The notes under the pieces were generated by a model, which was not told the DNA's origin, did no database searches, and saw nothing but the letters and a program-made list of their open reading frames with translations. The translations under genes and the position numbers were made by a program. Source: Phoronis australis (lineage: Eukaryota; Phoronida; Phoronidae). Taken from it: a stretch of 63,342 nucleotides of DNA. Every line of letters starts with the position of its first letter. The stretch's first letter is position 1. Location of the stretch: contig NMRA01000586.1 in NCBI GenBank assembly GCA_002633005.1, forward strand, positions 102,536 through 165,877. Direction: 5' to 3'. Positions 47,112 to 58,500 of this stretch are shown here, in pieces.

Positions 47112-50100
47112 CGTCAACGAAATCCTAGATCGTCCAGTCTTATCAGGGATGTCTGAAAACGGTTCGGTGCGTGACCAACTGCCAGCTCTCCTAGATCATG
47201 TTTGGTGCAGTTTTTCTGCGCATTCTTCAAGATTGCCACTAAGGAAAAGTAATCCAAGATGTGTGTATCTGAGAGGGATTTAAGGAGCACGTGAACTGTT
47301 TTCAGACCTCGCTGATTTGTGAATTTATTTAATCATTTATTTTTTCTTACATCTTTACTATTTGTGAATGGTCGAAGAAATGCTCGCTAGATGGCAGATA
47401 GAGCAGAGCGTCTCTACGGCCGTCATCATTGGATGCAGTACTTTTCCTGGAAATGACAACATCTCGTCACAATCCCAAGTTTTGTCGTGTTGATGGCTTG
47501 GTTTAAAACGGATGACAATTAGAAGCCAGCCGGTGGATAATTGACCTGACATGTTTGCTTAAGTTTTGGCTCACTTCCAATGAGATATTGTCACTTGCTT
47601 GAAAACTATGTGTATCCTGTATTTATTATCTGTTGGACTATTAGGCTTCACTAGGCAAACGGAATTTCGATCACAGAAGCAATATCTTTCAAAATAATTC
47701 AAGAAGTTTTGTCCAGGTAACACAACTGTGTCACCTGTTTTTTCGCCCACCTGTAATCATACCTGGTTTTAAATCACCAGGCAACCGTGCTGTTGTTTTT
47801 ACTGAGTAGCCCCTCTCTGTTTACCTGCGGCATGATCAGTAGCTTTTCTTAAAGCCATATTGGTAGGACTAATAACTTTTCAAATAAGACGCATTGGGCG
47901 CTACCTTACGGACACAAATCTAACATAACTATTTCAGGTCTTCCTATAATGGCGTTTCAATACCAATGACCATGCGTGGTGTTGTTTTAAAGCAACTGAC
48001 AACCTGCGTCACCAATTTTCTTTAATATCTTTTTGAACGAAGCAGCAGTATATTTCAAAATCCTTGGTAATTCCCGAATCTTGTTAATATCCTACAGATC
48101 AATTGTGTGTAATCACGTCATTGACCCTGTTTTTGTTAAAAAAATCGAGATTTTTACCTGAGGTCAATGAATCAGTAATAATCACATGAACGTTCACGAA
48201 AATAGTTCCCTGCTGTTCTAATCACGTGACTGTATCTTATAAAAATCGTGATTTTTCGTACAGATCGTACTTCCACAGACGTGAATTTTCCTTCAAATCC
48301 TGCAAAATTACGATTCTTTGCTCCATGATATACAAATCGTGCCTGAAATTTTCTGTTAAAACCTCATAGCCCGAGAACTCGGTTATTATGCAAAAGAGCG
48401 CCCTATAAATTTAAACTAACTTCCGGTGAGCTCGCTAGTCTTTCCGGTTTTCCCTACTAACTAAACATGTTGTATCTTGCAAGACTTGAAATGGATATTT
48501 TACTTCATTTTCAAACGCGACGTAATTTAATGTTTAACCGACAACTGCCAACTCTAAATACTCAAATAGCAGAAGCGGACACTTAATATTGGAAACTGGT
48601 CGAATAGTCGCGGTAGGTTTACAACTAGGTAATACAGTGACAAAATCGGCAGGCACACCATCGTGTATCTAATACAATTCAAAGAAGGCTGAAAAATCGT
48701 TGAAGCTTGCTTGCAGTTAAAGGCTCAATCAATTGCTTAACTTTAACTTGCTGCCAAAGCTTTATGGCTTCAAAAATAAAAATCACAATTAAATTATTGA
48801 AACTACCATTAATGATAAAAAATATTTTCGAGTGTGATATGAGACTTGGGAACGAGAAGGCCGAATTAAACTACACAGTGGTCCTTGAATCAAAGACAGC
48901 TAATAAGCTGCCATTCATTGGCTGCCCCGAGTGACGTAGTAGCGTGAAGACCAATACCACGTGCATTGACTTTCCACGTGGCTGTGTGGTTGTGCATATG
49001 TTGCTCAATATTTTGGCATTTTTTAAGGAATTGAGAACAGCGGTTGGGCGCGGTGTTCATAGCGGCTGTGACGACACGGGTTTCAATCACGCCGTGGCAC
49101 TTATTTTTTTCAAGGCAGTTGGCACTCGCGGATTTTGCCGGCCCACTGGGCATATTTCGAATGTCTTCGATAAATTGTGACTATTTTCGCTATTTTGAGT
49201 GACAATTTAAAAATATAATGCATTTTATTCTTAAAGGGACAATTGTCTTTTTTAAAGCCGAAAACGCTTTCCTGAGACTACTGTTGGATGCGGACAGCCT
49301 TTTTGCAGTTATTAAATTTGACCAGAGATATAAAACAACAAAATCCGGCCGGGAATGTCCTTAACGATCAAAGTTTATGATTGCGAAATGCATCGATTGC
49401 TTGGGGCTCGTCCGATTGTTCCTTGACCTATAAAGTAGATCGCGTTATGACGAAATCGTCTTACCCCCGTTGCTACGTCGCTTGAAGGTCCGAGACATTG
49501 ATAATTTCTAATCCTAAAGAAGCATGCTTTACTCCAAATGAGTAACTAACAGTTTCCCAACATCTGCAAAGTATAACATTGGTGGTTGATAACACTTTAA
49601 CGTGCCCGATTCGTCACTGTAGCCTAAAGGTTTGGAAACATCGGTAAAATAACATTTTACGACAGAAGCTCATTTTCTGTCGACTTCATTAAAGTACGAT
49701 TAGGGTTGGCATGACCAAAATGTGAATAGGCGTTCTAATCTTTCTACGTACCATTTCCAGTGAGACAATTTCAAATGTATTTATGTTTCCTGTCAGGTGG
49801 GAAATTTAATAACGAGGTGTAATTTATTGTGATTGTGTAAATTGTAGACTGCTTGATTAATATTTAATGTAACGAAGAAAAGTGCATCTTGACTATCTCT
49901 ATACCAGCTCCAACCTGGTGTTACATTTAGTTACCGTCGAGTGGCGCCACGTCTCGTTGATCTTTTCACTTCACGCAATGCACCAGTCCACTGTCAACAG
50001 TACTGTAGTATCACCGTCGTGAAACTATGCGCTTGTTTACCATGACGTCATTTGGACGTTTTGTTCCCAGGCAGATAAAATTAAAATGTCAAAATGAAAA

Positions 50101-52160
50101 ACAATACTACTAGTTAGACCAGATTTACGTAGCGCTGTAAATTACTGAAAAATTTAAAAAATTATTACGTTGGCATGGACCTGGACAGAGTTCAGTAGTT
50201 AATTTTGTTTCGCGGCTACATTTAAATCCAATCAAAATCAAGTGTTCTCATTTAAAATACACGGCAATATCTCGTGTAATCTCGCGAAGTCTTGGCTTTT
50301 CTGGCGAGGTCCTAACGTCATTTGTAATCATTCTCAACTCCACGGCAGCATACAATGGGTGTAACCGTTGTCGGCGCACACCGCCTGATCCAAGCAAAAT
50401 TTGAAAAAAATAAGTGCTAAAGTGCTCTCGTAGTTAACTAAATAGCAAAAAAATCCAAGACCAGCAAAATTTTTGAAAGTGTGATGCGACTAAACCTCTT
50501 TGTGGGTTCAAATACCCTGATCTTACTGGCAGATATGTCACAACTAACCATTGCCAACGGTTTGGAGTTGCGTGTGCGCATTCCCATGCGGGTTTTGGGT
50601 ACCCTAAATAAATCGATTTTAACATTACCCTCTATGGGGGCCATACATTAAACACATTTTCTCTTAAAATGGCGAGTAAATGATGACGAGCGCTTGATAG
50701 CAATCACACCACAGGTACCTGAATATTGCCCGTCACTATTTGGAAACGGAATCTTTCAGATTATTCATTAAATTACATGCAGTCGAATCCGGAGTGATCG
50801 GCGATTGCAATCTTTTATTTTAATTTTGTTAAGGCTTCGGTTGAAATAATTAAGTATCTGTTACTTAGTAGAAAGAACTGTCTAGCAATATCAATACTGA
50901 CGCGTTGAGTCGACTAAATGAAAACATTCTTTCAAGTATATATCGGACAACTTGGGCATTTTACAATGCTTTCTACAATTGAGCACAAGAGATTCTCAGG
51001 TGTAGAAAAACTAGTTTGTGACAATCCCTAACATGTTAGGATTGATCTGAGAAATGAGCGTGAATTGGTTTATTTGCTCTACTTAATTATTTAAGTGGAC
51101 TTTCATTTTTATATGCGCAAAGGTTTCTGGGGAAAATGTCGACATCAACTTCCCGAGCAGCATGCCTATGCCTGCAAGTCATGTTGTGCTGTGTTTGCAT
51201 GTGACAATCATAGCGCAATCAGCTGCTCGCAGTTATACTATAATATATAATAATTGGAAGTACCGGTGCTTAACGTAATGTTCAGTGAAGACACAACCAT
51301 TGAAGACAAATGAAGCCATCTGATTTACGCAACATGTCCCAAATGCCATAGTCCACTCACCGCAAATCAAATTGGGGCTCCATGTATACTCTCGTAAGAT
51401 GGGTCTCATATTTGTTACGAACACTGCGAGCGCCATTTTAAAATCCGCAATTTATGTACGAATTACACCCAAAATAAATCAGATTTAAGCAGCGTTTTCT
51501 CGAGTCGCTGGTGGTGTTCGTAACTGAGAAGAAATACTGGGACCAAAAGGCCTGGGTCGAATTCGCGGTGAGAAAAATCTAGCCAAAATCACGCGCTCTC
51601 AGAAAATAGGCCAATTCGGCAATATCTCCCTTTTCCTGCGAGACAACGGCGTTATTGAACTCGATTTTATTTTTTGCTAGCTAAACAGGTTGAAATACAC
51701 CTTTAACCTTTAGATGTCGCGCAAGCATGATCTAAGGCACTTAAGCGAACTGCCGGTTCTCGAAACTGGGGTATGGATCAACTTACCAAAAATGATTTTA
51801 TAACGGTGAGTGAGTGGTCCAGGACAAACGTCGTGTTCAGTTTAGCAGGTAGCTAGACAACTGGCCAGAATAGATATTTGTAGGCAAGTTAAGGGAAAGT
51901 CCTTGGTAATAATCTGTAAAGGACACAGCCCAAGTTTTAGGCATCAACCCCCCCCGTCCGGTAAATAGGGACCATATCGAAACTTCATAACATCTGGTTT
52001 TCAGCGGGCTGTCGCATTTTCAGGTTTCAAAGGTGGCAACAAAAATGCCCGGTAGTGTAATGCCAAGGTACTAGCTTTGACAATGACGACAGAGTGTATA
52101 ACACAAACTATAAATATATTGCTTAAGACTAGTATAAACTTTCATGACAATATTAGTAAC
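47112..52160. other. ADAMTSL 3' flank and intergenic sequence
   Basis: The first canonical AATAAA I see after the stop is at 48,775-48,780, implying a 3' UTR of up to about 1.7 kb, or use of a variant signal nearer the stop. Beyond that I see only short unsupported frames, a TGACGTCA octamer at 50,043 and no second gene on the plus strand. Confidence 0.4.
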
Positions 52161-52402
52161 AGGCGCGCACCCAGCCTTCAATATGGAGGGCTCGAGTTGT
52201 TGACGTCGTGGACCTTTTGCTAAGATAACTGCGGACGAACTAAAAAAAAAAGAAAAAGAAACGGGAGCACCACCGCGAAGTGCGCGTCAGCGCTTACTTA
52301 GTGGACTTTTTGTCCCATTTTCTCTGACATTTTATCTCTCAGGGGCGGACCTGTTTTGCCCACTTCAAGCCCCCCCCCGAGCCTCCCCTGGGTGCGCGCA
52401 TG
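52161..52402. mobile_element. MITE family with GCGCGCACCCAG ends, copy 3
   Basis: Begins AGGCGCGCACCCAGCC, then 'ggagggctcgag' and 'gtggaccttttgctaag'. It ends 'gagcctcccctgggtgcgcg' plus CATG, the inverted form of its start. It contains an A10 tract at about 52,242-52,251. The right-hand 150 bp is present again at 53,358-53,508 because the 1.1-kb segment that starts inside this element is duplicated. Confidence 0.72.
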
Positions 52403-54460
52403 GTGTTAAAACAAAGTGGGAATCCAAACTAGAAATAATAACGAAGATCGACAGAATTGTCAAAACTTTCACACAAACTCCAAAGATCCATTTGCTGAGA
52501 TTTATCAATACCGAATACATCCGCATGAATAAAAAGACCGTCCTTAGCTGCAACTAAATATTTAGGAAATACCGTGAAACGTTTGCACCTCCAGCTTCAT
52601 CATATCTCAACACGTCCAACATTTTACCGCATCAACAATAACTCTAAGCAATCACCACACCAGGTGGTTTAAAGTTCTATTAAAGACTGCATGAAACTAT
52701 TTTTTTTTCAAAAACTTATCTCCAGATCATGACAGCATTTAACCTGCAATTTCAAGATGAGCAGAATTTAATTAGAACTTCTTAAGATTTTTGAATTTTT
52801 AGCGGTGCACCAATAAAACCTCACTTCTTCAGATACGATAGAAAAACGACAAAGCATACGGCACAGTAATTCATGTCACCTGAAACGTCACAAGAACGAC
52901 AGGACCAACTTTAAATATATCCTGGGATTTTGAAATTCATGAGCACTTGAACCCCGTGCAGCGACATCTTTAGGCATGGCTTCGAAATGGTAGCCTTGAT
53001 TTTTAATAAGGGTCCCATATAGTACATAAATAAATGAACCAAATGACTGCGTCTACGTCCGGAAGATTCGTCACGGCGGCCAACTTCACAATTGAAATTT
53101 GACTTGACCTATAACATGCACTGCATGGGGTTTTTAAATCACGATCAGATAGAACAATGATTAGATTTACGACTACGTAGTTTTTAAACAGCAAAAGTAA
53201 AACAGTTCATTTTTCAGAGAACTGTGTACACTGATTGTCAATTTGCTATTTCCTGAAACAAGTTTGGGGCAGGAAGTTACAGAGTTATACCACTCACTGA
53301 TTGGTCAACTTAAACGACTAAAACGCTATGTGAAATCATGCCGCAAATAGTAGAGTNAAGAAAAAGAAACGGGAGCACCACCGCGAAGTGCGCGTTTGCG
53401 CTTACTTAGTGGACTTTTTGTCCCATTTTCTCTGACATTTTATCTCTCAGGGGCGGACCTGTTTTGCCCACTTCAAGCCCCCCCCGAGCCTCCCCTGGGT
53501 GCGCGCATGGTGTTAAAACAAAGTGGGAATCCGAACTAGAAATAATAACGAAGATCGACAAAATTGTCAAAACTTTCACACAAACTCCAAAGATCCATTT
53601 GCTGAGATTTATCAAATACCGAATACATCCGCATGAATAAAAAAACGTCTTTGCTGCAACTAAATATTTAGGAAATACCGTGAAACGTTTGCACCTCCAG
53701 CTTCATCATATCTCAACACGTCCAACATTTTACTTCATCAACAATAACTCTAAGCAATCACCACACCAGGTGGTTTAAAGTTCTATTAAAGACTGCATGA
53801 AACTATTTTTTTTCAAAAACTTATCTCCAGATCATGACAGCATTTAACCTGCAATTTCAAGATGAGCAGAATTTAATTAGAACTTCTTAGATTTTTGAAT
53901 TTTTAGCGGTGCACCAATAAAACCTCACTTCTTCAGATACGATAGAAAAACGACAAAGCATACGGCACAGTAATTCATGTCACCTGTAACGTCACAAGAA
54001 CGACAGGACCAACTTTAAATATATCCTGGGATTTTGAAATTCATGAGCACTTGAACCCCGTGCAGCGACATCTTTAGGCATGGCTTCGAAGTGGTAGCCT
54101 TGATTTTTAATAAGGGTCCCATATAGTACATAAATAAATGAACCAAATGACTGCGTCTACGTCCGGAAGATTCGTCACGGCGGCCAACTTCACAATTGAA
54201 ATTTGACTTGACCTATAACATGCACTGCATGGGGTTTTTAAATCACGATCAGATAGAACAATGATTAGATTTACGACTACGTAGTTTTTAAACAGCAAAA
54301 GTAAAACAGTTCATTTTTCAGAGAACTGTGTACACTGATTGTCAATTTGCTATTTCCTGAAACAAGTTTGGGGCAGGAAGTTACAGAGTTATACCACTCA
54401 CTGATTGGTCAACTTAAACGACTAAAACGCTATGTGAAATCATGCCGCAAATAGTAGAGT
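52250..54460. repeat. 1.1-kb tandem duplication joined at an N
   Basis: Copy 1 spans 52,250-53,356 and copy 2 spans 53,358-54,460, with an N at 53,357. Over about 1,105 bp I counted roughly 15-20 small differences (single substitutions, C-tract and A-tract length, a few 1-3 bp changes), so identity is near 98%. The identical 63-codon minus-strand frames at 53,003 and 54,107 simply reflect the duplication. No gene lies inside. An assembly artefact in which two alleles are placed in series is the likeliest explanation. Confidence 0.92.
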
Positions 54461-55580
54461 CCATACAGTGAATCCTATAATCCCTGCACATTTGACTCCC
54501 ATTACTCAACAAGAGCCCGTTAGCCAAGCAGTGAACATCCTAATTGTACAAGTAGGTAATTCAAGTCAGCACTGAAACCGTTACACAAAGCTTGTGGACA
54601 CTGCAAACGAATCCTCCCAAAATACGCTGAGGTCACCTTGCAAAGGACTGTTCTTTGTTGTGCACTTCAAGTTAACGCACAAGTGACGATTGTTGACTTG
54701 TTGATAATTTCGGCTGCACACCTCGACGTCTAATTCTCGAATCACTGCATGTACAGAGTTCAGGATTTCCTAACTCAACTCCTTTTTGTACTTAAAACAA
54801 GAACATAACAAAGCGTCGACATGCACACAAACCGTATGCTACGGTGGCGGATTATAGGCAAACAACTTACACATGTACAGCCTGCCCGGACACGCAAAAA
54901 ATCGGGCGTCACGTTTCCCCGACTGTTACTGACACAGATCTCAGTATTATAACTTGGCGCCAAGTTGAAAGATATGCCCCGTTGTTTGTCTAAAATCAAC
55001 TAACAAGCAAAGGTAAAGGCGAACGTTGAATATATACGACAGCAGTTTTGCGGACACATGAAGACGACTGCCTAACGACACATTCGTCAAAATTTCTCGG
55101 TCACCAGTTTTCACCTGTGCCCGCATGGGTCCCTATTTTATGTGTATCCCTAGGTTGTAACTTGGATAATCGGGTATTGCATTGCGGCTCTACGCATGCC
55201 CAGAATGGTGTCTTGAGGCACATCCTACACATGCACGTGATATGCGTAACTGAAGACATACACGAACACCAATTGATGATTATTCATCTGAAAGCACGCC
55301 ACTGTTTCCAATCGTGCAAACACAAGATCATGGACCGACAGTTCATCTTCAGTCTCAAGAGATCTTTTCAAAAGAAGTACTTCACCATGCGTGCAGACTC
55401 AAGATGTAAGGTTTACCGATAATGTTTTTCTCGCGTTTTTAGTTTAGAAACGAGGCTTACGTATAGCGAAAAATCGACCCAATGAACGTTGTCTGCTCTA
55501 CATGTATAACCCGACTAGCCAGGGTACCTAAGTAGATAAGGAATTGCACATTTCACTTGAAAATTTTTAATATTCACAAC
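54461..55580. other. Intergenic, 3' of the zinc-finger gene
   Basis: No gene supported. A 124-codon plus-strand frame at 55,048-55,422 has no recognised domain. If the zinc-finger transcript is spliced at its terminal donor (see 55,579), a further minus-strand exon would lie here or beyond, but I could not identify one. Confidence 0.4.
55566..55571 (-). promoter_or_regulatory. Possible polyadenylation signal ATTAAA for the zinc-finger gene
   Basis: Minus-strand ATTAAA begins 9 nt after the stop codon. It is a common variant signal but would give an unusually short 3' UTR. I saw no canonical AATAAA within about 1 kb downstream. Confidence 0.3.
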
Positions 55581-55585
55581 TCACT
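55579..55585 (-). other. Consensus splice donor overlapping the zinc-finger stop codon
   Basis: On the minus strand the frame ends CTG AAG TGA GTT, which also reads CTGAA|GTGAGT, a strong 5' splice site. If used, the TGA would be removed and the protein would continue. If not, it is the true end, consistent with a complete C-terminal C2H2 finger just before it. Confidence 0.45.
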
Positions 55586-58500
55586 TCAGATCGCCAAGGT
55601 GCAAGTTCTCATGGCGAACAACATCCGCCGGTGAGAGGAACAACAGATTGCAAAATCTGCAGTTCCAAGGACCTCCAGAAAGGGCGCTGTGTGCTGGTAG
55701 AACGTGTGAAGCCGCGTTGTGTCTAAAGTCCAACTGTCTTGGCACGTGGCTTGGTGAGTGGGACGGAAGACGAACAGGATACAGGTACTGAGACATTGCC
55801 TGTGGCTGAAAAGGGTACAAATGATTAGCATAATCAGGATGAAATGCTCGCGATGACAAGTCACATTCCAGTGCTAAACCATACAGAGATTTTAGGCGCT
55901 GTCCTAGGTGAGAGTGAGGCGGCGAACTTACAGGAGGCCCACCAAACGCCTGGTTTGGATGCGTGATGTGCGATGGAGAAAACAGCACCGAAGATAGCGT
56001 GGCACTAGACAGAGCACTAGACTGGACACTCGTCTGGAGAGGCTGGACTCTTGCCTGGACACTCGTCTGGACGGAGTCCATCTCAACAAATTGACAGGAA
56101 TTGTACAACAAGCTCCTACCAAGGTCGTCGGCTCTGTCGATTTCTATGGTCGCACCCGAATTTTTGATCTCTTCTCCAGACACAAATGGCTCTGCATCAG
56201 CTAGACTCTGAGAACACACGATTTGTATACCACTACGATTGCCTTCACAAGATGTCTTACAAATCTTGTTCTTATCCTTGCTCTCTGCGGTGGAACCTTG
56301 GTCGGCAGCGCCGACAATTTTTTTGTTGTTCATACGCTTTGCAACCATTCGTGCTGTAAACGGACTAGCCGGAATTGGAACAGCGGTTCCAACACTCTCG
56401 AGTAAGCTATCAGTGTCTTCCTCTTCAGATGCAAATTGAGGTTCTTCTAAAAAGCGCGACACTTTCTCTCTGATGTCTGCTCCCTTAGCCACAGAGGATC
56501 GGCTACGCTTGGCACGGTTCACAGTCATTGCACTTGATACTTTCTTGCTGTGCTGCCTCTTCTTAGAGAGGTCTCCACTAGCATGTGGTGTTTTCAACAT
56601 AGTTCCCGACTTAACAGTTCTTTTACCATGTAGTCTTTTCTTGTGTTGCACACATCTTCTGCCTTTCAAGTTACCTCTTCCTCCAGCAAGTCTTTCTGAA
56701 TGGCCTGTTTTCTCGCTACTTTGCATGTTCAAGCAAGTTTGCCTCGAATTTTTCGTCAGGGACGAAACTTTCGAAGATTGTGATCTTTCACAGATGTCCC
56801 ATACCGGAGACTTCACATTGCTTTTCAGAATTCCTGAAGAACTGGTTGGAGTATGTAGTGTGTTCGTTTTGTAGGTAGTAATAATTGTTGAGCATTGGTT
56901 TGACAGCGACAACCTCTCTTCTTTGTTCCGCTCAGTCTTTTCCCAATGACACTTGTTGGGTTTACTTTTCATGTGTCTTCTGTTACAGGCTTTCTGGTGA
57001 ACAGCTAACGCTGCCGGATGGCTCGTATTAAAGGAACAGTCCAAAGAACTGCAAGCATATTTGACTGATGACGCATAGCGCTTCATTAAACAAGCTTTCT
57101 GGTGTCTACCTAATGCCGGTCGATAGCTTGTACTATACGAACAGCCGAGAGAACTGCATGTATATTTTTTCACTGACGAGGTCACGTGTTTCTTTGAACA
57201 AGCTTTCTGGTGTCTACCCAATGCCGGTGGATAGCTTGTACAATATGAACAACCGAAAGAACTGCACGCATATTTTTTGACTGACGATGTCACGTGTTTC
57301 TTTGAACAAGCTTTATGGTGTCTACCCAATGCCGGTCGATAGCTTGTACTATATGAACAGCCCAAAGAACTGCACGTATATTTTTTGACAGACGATGTCA
57401 CGTGTTTCTTTGAACAAGCTTTCTGGTGTCTACCCAATGCCGGTGCATAGCTTGTACTATATGAACAGCCGAAAGAACTGCATGTATATTTGATCGACAA
57501 TCTCATGCGTTTCGTTAAACAAGCTCTCTGGTGTCTAGCTAATGCCCCAGGATGGCTCGTACGAAACGGACAGCCGAAAGAACTGCATGCATGTTTGACC
57601 GAGGATGTCAGGTGTTTCTTTAAACAAATTCTCTGATGTCTACCTAATGCCGGTGGATAGCTTGTACTATACAAACAGCCGAAATATTTGCAGGCATATT
57701 TGACTGACGATGTCACCCGTTTCCTTAAACAAGCTTTCTGGTGTCTGGCTAATGCCCCAGGGTGGCTCGTCCTAAACGAACAGCCAAAGGACTTGCATGC
57801 ATAATTGACTGACGCCGCTGGATGGTTTGTACTACGTGAAAAGCCAAAAGAGCGGCATGCATGTTTGACTGACGATGTCCCGCGTTTCTTTAAACAAGCT
57901 TTCTGGTGTCTAGCTAATGCCCCAGGATGGCTCGTACGAAACGGACAGCCGAAAGAACTGCATGCATGTTTGACCGAGGATGTCAGGTGTTTCTTTAAAC
58001 AAATTCTCTGATGTCTACCTAATGCCGGTGGATAGCTTGTACTGTACAAACAGCCGAAATATTTGCAGGCATATTTGACTGACGATGTCACCCGTTTCCT
58101 TAAACAAGCTTTCTGGTGTCTGGCTAATGCCCCAGGGTGGCTCGTCCTAAACGAACAGCCAAAGGACTTGCATGCATAATTGACTGACGCCCCTGGATGG
58201 TTTGTACTACGTGAAAAGCCAAAAGAGCGGCATGCACGTTTGACTGACGATGTCCCGCGTTTCTTTAAACAAGCTTTCTGGTGTCTAGCTAATGGCCCTC
58301 CATAGTTGGAACTAAAGGCACAGCCCGAGGAAGTGCATAGGTACTTTCCACGCAGATGGTTTCCAATTATGTGCTCACGTGCTTCTTGTTGTGACTTCCC
58401 GATCACATTGAAGCACACAGTGCAATAGTACTGTTTATCTTTACGGCCAACCAACTCCACAACTTTTTTCTCCAGACGTTGAGAATAACTGCTCTTTGCA

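Noticed and set aside
53003-54298. Identical 63-codon minus-strand frames at 53,003 and 54,107 as a conserved gene pair
   Set aside because: Their identity is explained by the 1.1-kb DNA duplication, and flanking non-coding bases are equally identical.
56223-58011. Plus-strand open frames of 60-133 codons opposite the zinc-finger gene
   Set aside because: Antisense shadows of the repetitive finger array and adjacent coding sequence; their repetition mirrors the minus-strand units.
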